Positions 35,138 through 44,578 of a stretch of DNA of 64,000 nt are shown piece by piece (positions within the stretch are counted from its first letter, which is position 1; each line of letters opens with the position of its first letter). The notes under the pieces were generated by a model that worked only from the letters and a program-made list of their open reading frames with translations, was not told the DNA's origin and did no database searches. Location of the stretch: contig NZ_WTLI01000002.1 in assembly GCF_011421635.1 (NCBI RefSeq), forward strand, positions 347 through 64,346, given 5' to 3'. The stretch is from Paenibacillus turpanensis. GTDB lineage: Bacteria > Bacillota > Bacilli > Paenibacillales > YIM-B00363. The position numbers and the translations under genes are program-made.

Positions 35138-36157
35138 CTATCCAGCAAACCTCAAAATAAAAAGCTCGAGCCCCATCGTCTTATCCTGCCGCCCCGTTTT
35201 CATCCCGTAATCCAGCTCCGCAGCCGCGTGCAAAATCTGCTTCAAGCGTTCCTCCGAATAACCGGACGCCTGCTCCATAGCCAGCTTTACCCGATACGGA
35301 TGCACGCCGATCTGCCCGGCAATTTGCTGCTGGCTGTAACCGGAACGCGCCAGTTCCTTCGACATTGCAATCAAACGAAACTGCGATGCAATTAGCATTA
35401 AGATTTTGATCGGTTCTTCCTTTTGCTTCAGCAGCTCCGCTAAAGTGGTCAATGCCCGCTCTGTTTTTCGCTTCACAATATCCTCCACGAGCAGAAACAC
35501 GTTTTGCTCCGTCGAACGGACTACCAGCATATCAACCGCTTCCGGAGTGACCGTACCGCCTTTTCCCGCGTATAAGGAGCACTTTTCAATTTCTCCAGCA
35601 AGCGTCTGCAGGTTTGTTCCTGCCGTTTGCAGCAGCTTTTCCGCCGCTTCCGGCGTAAACGTGCATTCACTTCGCTCTGCGCGCTTGCGCACCCACTGCA
35701 GCAGCTCGTCCCCGCCCATATGTGTAAAAGGAATGAGCAGATCGGCATCCTTCAGCTGCTTTACGATTTTTTTTCGTTCGTCCAGCTTATCCGCCGAAAC
35801 CGTAAGAAGCACCATAGCCGAAGGGGAAGGCGACTTGACGTATTCGATCAGCCGTTCCGTCCGATGCTCAACCTTTGACGACTCCTTAGCTGACGTTAAA
35901 AAAGCCGCATCCTTGGCAATAACCACCTTCATCGGCGCCAAGAAAGCCGCTGTTTCCGCATCCTCAAGCACGTCCTCGATGCTTGTCTCCGACAAATCGT
36001 AACGGCTTACCGCGAAATCCCGATACGGCGCCTCAACAAGTCGGTCAACCGTATAAGTTATAAACTCGTTCATTAAAAACTGCTCCGGTCCGTAGCAAAT
36101 GTAGACCGGCTTTGCCGTGCCGGTCGCAATTTCCCTTGCCGCCTGCTTATAATTCAT
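35138..36157 (-). CDS. holA: DNA polymerase III delta subunit
   Basis: Clamp-loader subunit that opens the beta clamp (YqeN in B. subtilis). The 339-aa protein has the N-terminal MNYKQAAREIATGTAKPVYICYG, the degenerate AAA+ fold and the C-terminal collar domain (HPYRVKLAMEQASGYSEERL...LELFILRFAG). GGAGG precedes the start. The position between comEC and rpsT is conserved, although an ECF sigma pair is inserted between comEC and holA. Confidence 0.94.
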   Translation of the reverse strand: MNYKQAAREIATGTAKPVYICYGPEQFLMNEFITYTVDRLVEAPYRDFAVSRYDLSETSIEDVLEDAETAAFLAPMKVVIAKDAAFLTSAKESSKVEHRTERLIEYVKSPSPSAMVLLTVSADKLDERKKIVKQLKDADLLIPFTHMGGDELLQWVRKRAERSECTFTPEAAEKLLQTAGTNLQTLAGEIEKCSLYAGKGGTVTPEAVDMLVVRSTEQNVFLLVEDIVKRKTERALTTLAELLKQKEEPIKILMLIASQFRLIAMSKELARSGYSQQQIAGQIGVHPYRVKLAMEQASGYSEERLKQILHAAAELDYGMKTGRQDKTMGLELFILRFAG

Positions 36158-36203
36158 CCTGAACCTCCGAGGTCAAAACATACTCGTCCTCATTCTAGCA
36201 ACA

Positions 36204-36240
36204 ACAAAGGGACCGCGTCAAAGCCTCGCGATCCCTTTGT
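36204..36240 (-). terminator. Probable terminator of the sigma/anti-sigma operon
   Basis: On the minus strand CAAAGGGA-TCGCG pairs with CGCGG-TCCCTTTG, followed by TTGTTG, an imperfect T-tract. It lies about 155 bases after the anti-sigma stop. The rest of 36158-36394 shows nothing recognisable. Confidence 0.55.
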
Positions 36241-36394
36241 GCGGCACATCTATATAAACACCTGGTGCAGGGCTCTAGAAACCCGGCAGTCAGATGGTCA
36301 TACCCGTGCATCGGTTATTGCTGTCCGATTGTTTTCTATAACATACGCTAAGCCGGCACGGTGTGTGCATAGTTGATTGAAATTAATAATTTTT

Positions 36395-37654
36395 TTACCT
36401 TACTTCCGTTTCACGCCCTGTTTTCAGGTTGATCAGAAATGTGCGCTGCTTGTCACCGGTTTTCACCGTATATTTAAACGTATCTCCATCCCATATTCGC
36501 AGCGTAACCGTTTGTGAAGCGCTCCAGCGATAGCTCGAGCTGAATACCGCCGCGCCGTTCCGGTCGCGGATTTCCACAAATCTCGAATCCGCTGCGGTTT
36601 GAATGGTAGCCTGAAGCATACCGCTTGGCGAATCCACTTCCTGCACTGCGATAATCGCGGCATCAAACGTAATTCCCTGCGAGGGCACACCAGCAGCCGC
36701 TTTCGAGGAATCCTGCTTTGGGACTGCCAGTACCGGTGCCATCAGCATGCCTTCATCTGAAGAGGATGCAGACGGTATAGTTATTTCCTGACCTGCTGCA
36801 AAGCCAAATCCTTCGTTAGAGGGAGGCGCGTCCATCATCCTTGCAATCTCGCCGTCCCCGCCGGTTTGTTCTCCCGTCTTTGGCTTCTCCGCCGCTGCTG
36901 CCTCCTGCTTTCCCAAGCGGCCGCTTCCTCCGGTTGTGCCATCAGCCGTGCTTCGTGCCGACCCCGTCGGGGGGGAAGGCTTCTTTTCAAAGTTGTTGAT
37001 TTGAACCCCAGTTTCCTGCTTCGGCTCCGCTGCCTTCGGAACCGACATGATTGCATCCGCCAGCATATCGTTGCTCCCAGTGGCTGTAGGATCAAGAGCG
37101 GCAATTCCTTGCCCCTGTCCAGCCGACTCGAACACGTCCGCCGCGGGAGATTGCGGGGCTTGAGCAGGGCTTGTATCGGCAGCTGAGGTATTGGCAGCCG
37201 TTTCTCCTGCAGCTGCAGGCGGCAAATACTCTTCGGCCGATTCAAAGCTCCTCGGGCTGCCCGCTTGCCACAGCATGACGGCAGCTACGCAAGCAGCGGC
37301 TACGCCGCTAGCCCACTTCAGAGCCATACCGGACTTTCCTTTGAAAAGCGGAACGGCATTGCGCTGAACCGCTTCTCCGCCCTTGACCTCTACTGCGGCC
37401 GCAGGCTCATGAGAGCCCGGGGAGACATGCATATCGAGATCGGCCAATTTCGGAAGGATCGCGTCAACCAAGCTGAACGCTGGCACAACCTTCGGCAAAT
37501 TCGCCAGATCCGAATGCAAGAGCTGGAGTCTGTCGTACATATCCGAGCAGTCGCAGCAGCCCGCTATATGAGACATTAATTGTTCAAATTCTTCATCCTG
37601 GAGGTTTTCATCCAGGTTTCTTTGCATCAGATCCATCACCTCATGGCACATCAT
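36395..37654 (-). CDS. Membrane anti-sigma factor with zinc-finger (ZAS) domain
   Basis: A 419-aa inhibitor of the ECF sigma factor encoded just upstream. The N-terminal domain has the ZAS motif H29-x3-C33-x2-C36. One transmembrane helix lies at about residues 108-128 (MALKWASGVAAACVAAVML), giving a cytosolic sigma-binding head and an outside sensor. The extracellular part is a long Pro/Ser/Gly/Lys-rich linker (about 130-320) and a compact beta-rich C-terminus (about 325-419). It overlaps the sigma gene by four bases (ATGA). What it senses cannot be read from sequence; envelope stress is likely. Confidence 0.88.
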   Translation of the reverse strand: MMCHEVMDLMQRNLDENLQDEEFEQLMSHIAGCCDCSDMYDRLQLLHSDLANLPKVVPAFSLVDAILPKLADLDMHVSPGSHEPAAAVEVKGGEAVQRNAVPLFKGKSGMALKWASGVAAACVAAVMLWQAGSPRSFESAEEYLPPAAAGETAANTSAADTSPAQAPQSPAADVFESAGQGQGIAALDPTATGSNDMLADAIMSVPKAAEPKQETGVQINNFEKKPSPPTGSARSTADGTTGGSGRLGKQEAAAAEKPKTGEQTGGDGEIARMMDAPPSNEGFGFAAGQEITIPSASSSDEGMLMAPVLAVPKQDSSKAAAGVPSQGITFDAAIIAVQEVDSPSGMLQATIQTAADSRFVEIRDRNGAAVFSSSYRWSASQTVTLRIWDGDTFKYTVKTGDKQRTFLINLKTGRETEVR

Positions 37655-38199
37655 CCCCGAACACCACCTTTCTGATAATCATGGAGCAGCGTTTGCAGCT
37701 GCTGTCTGGCGCGGAATAAATAGGACTTAACCGTGTTTAACGGAAGATCCAATGAATCCGCAATCTCATTGTATGAAAAATCCTGTAAGTACCGGAGAAC
37801 CACGACAGCGCGATGGTGTTCGGGCAGCTGCTCAATTGCAGCTCGGATATCTTGAGCCAGATATCCGGTCATAACTTCCTGCTCGACATCCCGTTCATTC
37901 CGAAACACCAGATTATGTTCCTCAATCGAAACGGTAGGTTTAGCCTTTCTAAATTTATCGATGCATATGTTCGTAACAATCCGCTGTACCCACGTTTTAA
38001 ACTGTGCTTTTTCCTCGTAGGATTGTATTTTTGTATAAATGCGGATGAGCGCCTCTTGGGCTGCATCGGCAGCGTCCTGCTCATTATTTAATATATAGAA
38101 GGCCGTACGGTACACGTGGTGTTCGATTTCGCGCAACAATGTTATTAGAGCGTCGCGATCGCCCGACTGCGCGGCTTTAATCAGTTCTAGCTCCACCAC
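37651..38199 (-). CDS. ECF-type RNA polymerase sigma factor
   Basis: A 182-aa extracytoplasmic-function sigma factor. Region 2 covers about residues 10-85 (EQDAADAAQEALIRIYTKI, FKTWVQRIVTNICIDKFRK) and region 4 about 115-175 (IEQLPEHHRAVVVLRYLQDF, YNEIADSLDLPLNTVKSYLFR). The GTG start at 38199 follows a GGAGAGGGGG box. It is co-transcribed with its anti-sigma and preceded by a typical ECF promoter (TGCAAC-N17-CGTCTA), so it is probably autoregulated. The same promoter form occurs before the beta-propeller gene at 62 kb. Confidence 0.94.
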   Translation of the reverse strand: MVELELIKAAQSGDRDALITLLREIEHHVYRTAFYILNNEQDAADAAQEALIRIYTKIQSYEEKAQFKTWVQRIVTNICIDKFRKAKPTVSIEEHNLVFRNERDVEQEVMTGYLAQDIRAAIEQLPEHHRAVVVLRYLQDFSYNEIADSLDLPLNTVKSYLFRARQQLQTLLHDYQKGGVRG

Positions 38200-38229
38200 T
38201 TGTAAGGATCCCCCTCTCCTGCACCCTCA

Positions 38230-38258
38230 TAGACGTTGCGATCTATAAAAAGGTTGCA
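38230..38258 (-). promoter_or_regulatory. ECF-sigma autoregulatory promoter
   Basis: On the minus strand TGCAAC (38258-38253), a 17-base spacer and CGTCTA (38235-38230), about 30 bases before the sigma gene start. It fits the B. subtilis ECF pattern TGAAAC-N16/17-CGTC. Confidence 0.7.
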
Positions 38259-38324
38259 ACCGTTTATCCTCTTGTGATATTAGCAAAAAATATGACCAGC
38301 GTATAGCTAAAGTTCGTACAAAAC

Positions 38325-40877
38325 TTATCTTTTTCGTTTGGTTTTTACTTCCATTCCATAGGATCGGATGGAAAATTGCACTTCGCCGTCGAGATCCGTC
38401 CGATAAATTCGGGTTCCCGCCGCCGTCATACGTTCAAGGGCATCCTTACTGGGATGCCCGTAAACGTTGGAAGCCCCGGCTGAAATTACGGTTATTTCAG
38501 GTCTCCAGTACTGAAGCCACTCCTCGCTGCTTGAGGATTTACTCCCGTGATGAGCGGCCTTCAGCACATCGATTCGCGTCATGTCCTCCTTATATAAAAA
38601 GTTTGTCGGCTCAGAATCCTGTGCGGGACCTGGATTTGCTTTTAGGTTCTGCTGCTCAGCAGCTGAAAGCCGCTCTATAATCGCAAGCTCCTCGGCCACT
38701 CCAATATCGCCTGTAAATAAAAAAGTGCTTTCGTATAATCGGAGCAAAAATACAACCGACTGTTCATTTTGCTCTCCCAGCCATGTAATACGTGCAGAAT
38801 CAGGCGAAGGATGCAGTACCTCAAGAGAGGCTTCATTTTCAAAATCAATACGATCCCCCGCTGCCAGCGGCACAAGCGAAACGTCCAGTGCCAGAGCTGT
38901 ATCAAAAAGCTGCTTGGCCCCGTCTTTGGGGGCGACGGTCCCGTTAAACAACAGCGCCTTTACCGGAATTTCCTCAAGCACGGCCTGCAGCCCGCCGATA
39001 TGGTCCTGATCCGCATGGGATACAATAACGGCATCCAGCACATGAACGCCTCTTTTCTTGAGCAGCGGGACAAGCGTCTTACGTCCAACCTCGAAGGGGT
39101 CTTTTCGCTTGCGCCACTCCTCCCCCTGCTTCAAAAAGGAGATCGTCCCTCCGCCATCTACTAGAATGTTCCGCCCTTCCGGCGTTTGAATAAGCGCAGC
39201 ATCGCCCTGCCCGATGTCGATAAAAGAGACTTGTGCGTTCCGGTTCATCCATCCGGGCGAGTATACGTATCCCAGCTGCGGTATAAGTAGTGCTGCGCTA
39301 AGTGCCGCGGTGCCGGCTCTGGTGAGATAACGCTGCTTATGAATGCGAGGCAGTGCTGCAGCAGGGGCTCGTACCGAAGGCAGATTCGCTAAAAGGGTAA
39401 AGGCGCTTGCATAATACGTAACGAGCCACCAGATCGGGGGTGACGCCCAGATTAAGCGAAAGGCCCGCCGCTCGGAACAAAATGCAACTGCTATGTCAAT
39501 CGCAGTATTAATCGAAGAAATAACGAGGCCGATGAGCCCTCCGGCCGGTTCATAAAAGAATGAAGCTATGACCGCAATCGTAGAGCCCGGCAGCACAATA
39601 AAGCTGATAACAGGCACCAATACAAAATTGGCAAGCCATGAAAGTAAATGAAGCTGATTGAAATAATAAATCGTCAGCGGGAATGAAGCAGCTTGAGCTG
39701 CTGTGGTCACCGCGATGGCACCGCGCAGCCAGCGCCTGCGGATCGGCAGCGCCGAATCGATGGGAGGAACCCAAAGCATGAGGGCAAGAGTAACCGCATA
39801 GGAGAGCTGAAAGCTGACATCCCAAAGATAGTACGGGTTCCATAGCAGCATCAAAATTGCCGCGCCGCACAGAATATGGACACCGTCCTTCAGCCGGTCC
39901 TTCTTTAATAAATAGAGGCCAAGAAAGGCCATTAAGCCCGCGCGAAGCACGGAGGCGGATGCGCCGGTTACGAGAACGTATACAGGGATAAACAGCATAG
40001 ACACTGTATAGGATGCCTCTCTAGTCATTCGAAACAGCCGGAGTAAGCCCATTAATCCGCCCAGCATGACCGCGACATGCAGTCCCGATATGGCAAGCAC
40101 ATGCGTCATGCCGATCGTAGAATAATCCCGGTACTGCTCGGGATCCAAATCCGTGCGTTCCCCTAGAAGCAGCCCCTTCATATAACCCGACTGTATAGAA
40201 TCGGGAAATATGGCTTCGATTTTGGCGCCTATCGTTTGTCTGGTTACATCCGAATAACGCAGCGCCGCTGTTAGTGGATTTCCCGAGCTCTCTTGCAGCT
40301 CTATCGCAGAGAATCCCTTCACCTGAAGCTGCCAATGGATTCGTTGCAGCCGCAAATACCTGCGGTAGTCAAAGCCGCCAAAATTGCCTGCGTCGAGTGG
40401 CAGGCGCAGCTCTCCTTGAAGCTGAAGGCGTACTCCCCGCTGGAGCTCCTTTGCTTTCAAAAGCTCCTCTTCCGCTGCCAGCTTTACGGTTACCTGAATC
40501 ATTTCATTCAGGGGAAGCTGTTCTCCCCCTTGTCCATCCTCCATCGACTCCGCCCGTGCACGAAAGGAAACCCGGTCACCATCGATTTGCGGAGGCTGAG
40601 CCAGCTCGGCCAGCATCGTCACTTGTAGGCGGTCAGCGCCAGCTTCGATCGCGCTTTTATTGCGCATATCGTTCACACCGTAGAAAATGGCACTCGCCAT
40701 GAAAATAACGATCATCCACAGCAGTGCCTTGCCTGGCTCTCTCATCCATTTTCCTATACAAAAAAGCGAAAATGCGGTCAAACCGAGGGCAAGCCACCGC
40801 AGTCCTCCGTCAGTATATGCCCATACCGAATAGCCTAATACGATGGCTGCAGCCGTCCAGATCAGCGGTCTACGCAT
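38325..40877 (-). CDS. comEC: DNA uptake channel ComEC/Rec2
   Basis: Membrane channel for single-stranded DNA import during natural transformation. The 850-aa protein has an N-terminal DUF4131/OB-like part (to about 220), the polytopic competence domain (about 225-510; MTHVLAISGLHVAVMLG) and a C-terminal metallo-beta-lactamase-like nuclease domain with IVSHADQDHIGGL and LKAAHHGSKSSSS. GGAGG precedes the ATG at 40877. It is separated from comEB by a strong terminator, so it may have its own promoter. No frameshift is seen, so it is probably functional. Confidence 0.96.
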   Translation of the reverse strand: MRRPLIWTAAAIVLGYSVWAYTDGGLRWLALGLTAFSLFCIGKWMREPGKALLWMIVIFMASAIFYGVNDMRNKSAIEAGADRLQVTMLAELAQPPQIDGDRVSFRARAESMEDGQGGEQLPLNEMIQVTVKLAAEEELLKAKELQRGVRLQLQGELRLPLDAGNFGGFDYRRYLRLQRIHWQLQVKGFSAIELQESSGNPLTAALRYSDVTRQTIGAKIEAIFPDSIQSGYMKGLLLGERTDLDPEQYRDYSTIGMTHVLAISGLHVAVMLGGLMGLLRLFRMTREASYTVSMLFIPVYVLVTGASASVLRAGLMAFLGLYLLKKDRLKDGVHILCGAAILMLLWNPYYLWDVSFQLSYAVTLALMLWVPPIDSALPIRRRWLRGAIAVTTAAQAASFPLTIYYFNQLHLLSWLANFVLVPVISFIVLPGSTIAVIASFFYEPAGGLIGLVISSINTAIDIAVAFCSERRAFRLIWASPPIWWLVTYYASAFTLLANLPSVRAPAAALPRIHKQRYLTRAGTAALSAALLIPQLGYVYSPGWMNRNAQVSFIDIGQGDAALIQTPEGRNILVDGGGTISFLKQGEEWRKRKDPFEVGRKTLVPLLKKRGVHVLDAVIVSHADQDHIGGLQAVLEEIPVKALLFNGTVAPKDGAKQLFDTALALDVSLVPLAAGDRIDFENEASLEVLHPSPDSARITWLGEQNEQSVVFLLRLYESTFLFTGDIGVAEELAIIERLSAAEQQNLKANPGPAQDSEPTNFLYKEDMTRIDVLKAAHHGSKSSSSEEWLQYWRPEITVISAGASNVYGHPSKDALERMTAAGTRIYRTDLDGEVQFSIRSYGMEVKTKRKR

Positions 40878-40942
40878 CCTTCCTCCCTCCCCCTCATCCT
40901 ATCGGAAACCACTTCACCTGCCTTCACGATAGAAATATCGCT

Positions 40943-41000
40943 AACAAAAACAAAAGCACCCTGCTGAGCGCCTACATTTCGTAAGCTTCAGCGGGGTGCT
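40943..41000 (-). terminator. Terminator between comEB and comEC
   Basis: On the minus strand AGCACCCCGCTGA pairs with TCAGCAGGGTGCT (41000-40988 with 40967-40955), followed by TTTTGTTTTTG. Confidence 0.85.
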
Positions 41001-41033
41001 TCCCTGCTTTTATTTTATAGTTCCGATGCAGAA

Positions 41034-41540
41034 TTAATTGGTAACCTGTTGATCGACGCCCGGAGGAGGCGAGTAAGGCTTAAGCTGCCGGAAAAGAATC
41101 CCTCTTTGCTGCATCAGCTTCTCCACCTTCTCCTGATCCTTCGGGTAAGGTCTCGCGTATACAATCTCCTGAATCCCGCTGTTGGCAAGCATATTTGCAC
41201 AGGTCCAGCAGGGCTGATCGGTCACATATACCGATGAGCCCTCCCTGTCGCTCCGGTCCGTAAACAGCAGCAGGTTTTGCTCCGCGTGGATGGTTCGCAC
41301 GCAGCGCTGCTTCTTGACCAGCTGTTCTTGTCCGTCTACGAGCTTGACCTCGAGCTCCTCTACGAGCATGCATCCCGCCTCCGAGCAGTCCTCAACTCCC
41401 ATAGGAGCTCCGTTATACGCGGTGCCAAGAAGCTTCTTCCCTTGTACAAGTACCGCTCCCACATTTCGGCGGCTGCACTGCGAACGGGTGGATGCCATAA
41501 ACGCGATATCCATAAAATAGGTGTCCCAATCTTTTCTCAT
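41034..41540 (-). CDS. comEB: dCMP deaminase-like protein ComEB
   Basis: Zinc-dependent deaminase of the dCMP deaminase family, 168 aa. Zinc site: HAEQN plus PCWTCAN, with CSRRNVGAVLV upstream in the substrate-binding part. The start at 41540 follows GAGG at about 11 bases; a 22-residue extension is not supported. In B. subtilis comEB lies between comEA and comEC and is not required for transformation. Here metY separates it from comEA and a terminator follows it. Confidence 0.93.
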   Translation of the reverse strand: MRKDWDTYFMDIAFMASTRSQCSRRNVGAVLVQGKKLLGTAYNGAPMGVEDCSEAGCMLVEELEVKLVDGQEQLVKKQRCVRTIHAEQNLLLFTDRSDREGSSVYVTDQPCWTCANMLANSGIQEIVYARPYPKDQEKVEKLMQQRGILFRQLKPYSPPPGVDQQVTN

Positions 41541-41565
41541 CGCTTTGTACCTCTGACTTTTACGT

Positions 41566-42858
41566 TTAGGATTGGCTTGCTTGCAAAGCTTGATCCAGGT
41601 CTGCAAGCAGATCGCGGATCGATTCAGTGCCGACGGACAGACGAACCATGCCCGGCGTTACACCCGTTGAAAGCAGCTCGCTGCCCTCTAGCTGGGAATG
41701 CGTTGTGCTGGCCGGGTGAATGATCAGCGACTTGGAATCGCCGACGTTGGCAAGATGCGAGAACAGCTTTACGGAGTTAATCAGCTTTTTCCCTGCTTCC
41801 ACGCCGCCTTTAATTTCAAAGGTCAAAATCGCGCCTTGTCCGTTCGGCATGTAGGTTTGTGCTTTCGCATAAGAAGGATGGCTCTCCAGCCCGGCATAAT
41901 TGACGCTTTCCACAGCGGAATGCCCCTGCAGGAACTCGGCTACCTTGCGCGCATTTTCGCTGTGGCGCTCCATCCGGAGGTGCAGCGTTTCTAAGCCTTG
42001 AAGCAATAGGAATGCGTTAAACGGCGATAACGCCGCGCCCATATCGCGAAGCAGCTGAATACGCGCCTTCGTAATATAAGCTGCTGCACCAAGCGCATCC
42101 GCGTAAACCAGACCATGATAGCTTGGGTCAGGGTTCGTGAAGCCCGGAAACTTGCCGCTTGCTTTCCAATCAAACTTGCCGCCGTCAACGATCACGCCGC
42201 CGATGGAGGTTCCATGGCCGCCGATAAATTTTGTCGCGGAATGCACAACAATATCCGCTCCATGCTCGATTGGACGCATTAAATAGGGGCTTGGCAGGGT
42301 GTTGTCCACGATCAGCGGAATGCCGTTTTCATGCGCGATGGCCGCTACCGCCTGAATATCGATGACATCACCGCGCGGATTGCCGACCGACTCGCAGTAC
42401 AAGGCTTTCGTTTTATCGTTGATCGCACCGCGGAAATTTTCTGGATTCGAAGGATCAACAAATCGAACCGTGATGCCCAGCTTGGACAGCGTATGGGCGA
42501 ACAAGTTATAGGTTCCGCCGTACAAGCTTGCGGCCGATACGATCTCATCACCCGCTCCGGCGATGTTTAGAATGGAATACGTGATGGCAGCCTGCCCGGA
42601 AGCGAGGCCCAGGGCGCCGATACCGCGCTCCAGCGCAGCGATTCTTTTTTCAAACACATCGGTCGTCGGATTCATGATGCGCGTATAAATATTGCCCGGC
42701 TCGGCAAGCGCAAATAGGTTAGCGGCATGATCCGCATCGCGGAAGCCGTAAGAGGTCGTTTGATAAATCGGTACAGCTCTCGACAAGGTTGTCGGATCAA
42801 GCTCCTGCCCCGCATGTACGGCAAGCGTTTCTAAATCGAACTGCTTCGGTTCTGTCAT
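41566..42858 (-). CDS. metY: O-acetylhomoserine sulfhydrylase (PLP-dependent)
   Basis: A 430-aa Cys/Met-metabolism PLP enzyme predicted to make homocysteine from O-acetylhomoserine and sulfide. The PLP lysine lies in [27 protein letters not shown] and [12 protein letters not shown] are MetY-type signatures, and the 430-aa length is typical of MetY rather than of cystathionine synthases. The start at 42858 follows AGGAGGG. No SAM riboswitch is visible in the 46 bases to comEA, so it probably shares the comEA transcript. Its location inside the competence locus is unusual. Confidence 0.93.
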   Translation of the reverse strand: MTEPKQFDLETLAVHAGQELDPTTLSRAVPIYQTTSYGFRDADHAANLFALAEPGNIYTRIMNPTTDVFEKRIAALERGIGALGLASGQAAITYSILNIAGAGDEIVSAASLYGGTYNLFAHTLSKLGITVRFVDPSNPENFRGAINDKTKALYCESVGNPRGDVIDIQAVAAIAHENGIPLIVDNTLPSPYLMRPIEHGADIVVHSATKFIGGHGTSIGGVIVDGGKFDWKASGKFPGFTNPDPSYHGLVYADALGAAAYITKARIQLLRDMGAALSPFNAFLLLQGLETLHLRMERHSENARKVAEFLQGHSAVESVNYAGLESHPSYAKAQTYMPNGQGAILTFEIKGGVEAGKKLINSVKLFSHLANVGDSKSLIIHPASTTHSQLEGSELLSTGVTPGMVRLSVGTESIRDLLADLDQALQASQS

Positions 42859-42904
42859 AGGTAATATTCCCTCCTGCGTCAGTTTCCTCCATATTCTCAT
42901 ATCT

Positions 42905-43564
42905 TTACGGGTTTGTCTCTATGAAAATATGATTTTGTATTTGCTGCAGAAGCTTCGGCCCGATTCCCTTCACCTTGAGTAAATCTTCCTTCTTGCGGAA
43001 CAAACCGTGCTGATCGCGATAGTCAACAATTGCTTTCGCTTTCGCCGCCCCGATGCCGGGCAAGCGATCGAGCTCCGCCGCTGTCGCTTGATTAATTGCG
43101 ACGAGCCCTTCTCGCGGTGCACTGCTGGCTGGCGCAGCTGCTTCCTGCTTTGAGCCGTTCTGAGGCTCGTTTGTCTGGTTTTCCCCCGGTGAAGCTTCTG
43201 CCGGAGGCGCTGCAGGCGGAGATGTGGGCGGAGATGCTGGCGGCGCAGAATTCGCTCTCGGCTTACTTGTCCCTTCCGGAGCTGGCGCTTCATTCGGCTG
43301 GACAGAGTTCCCCTGTGCTTGCCGCTGGGCGCTCTGCTTTTGCTCAGGAGAAGCGGCTCCCCCTCCGCTTTTATTTGCTTCTCCCTTTGCTGCCCCCTGC
43401 TCGCCACTATGGGCTTCTTGAGCCAGTAGCTCCTCAACCTCGCGATTGACGCTTTCCCAGGCGGGTTGCTTATCTCCGGATACCGCTACAATACCTGCAG
43501 CTGCGGCTGCCAGCAGCGCCCCTACCACAATCCAAAGCAGCGAGCTTCGCTTTTCAAGCTTCAT
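42905..43564 (-). CDS. comEA: Competence DNA receptor ComEA
   Basis: Membrane-anchored DNA-binding protein for transformation, 219 aa. It has an N-terminal transmembrane helix ([19 protein letters not shown]), a long Pro/Ala/Ser/Gln-rich linker (about residues 45-150) and a C-terminal helix-hairpin-helix pair ([36 protein letters not shown]). The SLBB-type oligomerisation domain of B. subtilis ComEA is not recognisable; the linker occupies its place. It is divergent from comER, as in B. subtilis. Confidence 0.92.
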   Translation of the reverse strand: MKLEKRSSLLWIVVGALLAAAAAGIVAVSGDKQPAWESVNREVEELLAQEAHSGEQGAAKGEANKSGGGAASPEQKQSAQRQAQGNSVQPNEAPAPEGTSKPRANSAPPASPPTSPPAAPPAEASPGENQTNEPQNGSKQEAAAPASSAPREGLVAINQATAAELDRLPGIGAAKAKAIVDYRDQHGLFRKKEDLLKVKGIGPKLLQQIQNHIFIETNP

Positions 43565-43673
43565 TACTTCTCTTTCCTCTCCCTGTAAAGTGAATTCTAA
43601 GAATAGGCCAAGTTGACAGGTACATATACATATGAAAACCCCGCGTTCAGAACCGAATTAAGGAGGGAATTGT

Positions 43674-44516
43674 ATGAACGTCGGATTTATCGGTACAGGA
43701 AGCATGGGCAGCATTCTCATTGAGGCGATGCTGCGTTCCGGAGCTCTGCAGCCGCAGCAGGTGGTTGCCGCAAACCGCACAAGAGAGAAGGCCCAGCAGC
43801 TCGCTGCGCGCTATCCGGGAATGAAGGTTGCCTCTTCCAACGCCGAAGTGTTTCAGGAATGCGACATGGTGTTCCTGTGCATTAAACCGATGGAATATAA
43901 AAAAGTCATTGATGAAGTGAAGCCGTACGCCCTGCCGACCCATTCGATTGTTTCCATTACAAGTCCGGTGCTGCTGAAGCACCTCGAAGACCATTTGCCA
44001 AGCAAGATTACGAAAATGATTCCGAGCATCACCAACTACACCTGCAGCGGAGCGACACTCTGCATTTATGGAACGCGAATCATGCCGGAGGATGCGGAAC
44101 AGCTTGAAGGGCTGCTTCGCCAATTCAGCACACCGCTGCGTATTTCCGAGCAGTACACGCGCATTTGCTCGGATCTGTCGAGCTGCGGGCCTGCGTTTCT
44201 CGCTTTTTTTGTGCAAAGCCTAATCAACGGCGCCATTGCCCATACCGGCATTCCGGAGGAGCAGGCGACGGAGCTGGCCAGCCAAATGACGCTTGGTACC
44301 GGCATGCTGCTTACCGAAGGCAATTTTTCGCCGGAGACGCTGCAGCAGCGCGTTTCGGTGCCTGGCGGCATTACCGCCGAGGGACTCAAGCTGCTGTCCA
44401 ACGAAATCGGCGATGTGTTTTGCCAGCTGTTTAAGGTGACGCACGACAAATACGACGAGGATGTACAGAAAATTGAAGCCCAGTTTTACGGCACGACAGA
44501 GCCTACCAAGCTATAA
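43674..44516 (+). CDS. comER: ComER, pyrroline-5-carboxylate reductase-like protein
   Basis: A 280-aa NAD(P)-binding protein of the ProC family, divergently placed from comEA. The Rossmann motif is VGFIGTGSMGSIL; the C-terminal dimerisation domain contains DLSSCGPAFLAFFVQSL and VPGGITAEGLKLL. In B. subtilis comER is dispensable for competence and has been linked to sporulation and biofilm entry. AGGAGG precedes the start. Whether it keeps reductase activity is unknown. Confidence 0.92.
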   Translation: MNVGFIGTGSMGSILIEAMLRSGALQPQQVVAANRTREKAQQLAARYPGMKVASSNAEVFQECDMVFLCIKPMEYKKVIDEVKPYALPTHSIVSITSPVLLKHLEDHLPSKITKMIPSITNYTCSGATLCIYGTRIMPEDAEQLEGLLRQFSTPLRISEQYTRICSDLSSCGPAFLAFFVQSLINGAIAHTGIPEEQATELASQMTLGTGMLLTEGNFSPETLQQRVSVPGGITAEGLKLLSNEIGDVFCQLFKVTHDKYDEDVQKIEAQFYGTTEPTKL

Positions 44517-44525
44517 TCAACACAT

Positions 44526-44565
44526 AAAAAAGGGAGCAGCGCATGAAAATCGCTGCTCCCCTTCT
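44526..44565. terminator. Bidirectional terminator between comER and leuS
   Basis: GGGAGCAGCG (44532-44541) pairs with CGCTGCTCCC (44551-44560). The left side is A-rich, giving a T-tract for leuS on the minus strand; the right side is CTTCTT for comER. Confidence 0.75.
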
Positions 44566-44578
44566 TGGGTTTGCGGTA

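Noticed and set aside
43200-43300. GC-rich repetitive stretch that looks like a tandem repeat
   Set aside because: It encodes the Pro/Ala/Ser linker of ComEA; the repetition is at codon level and irregular.
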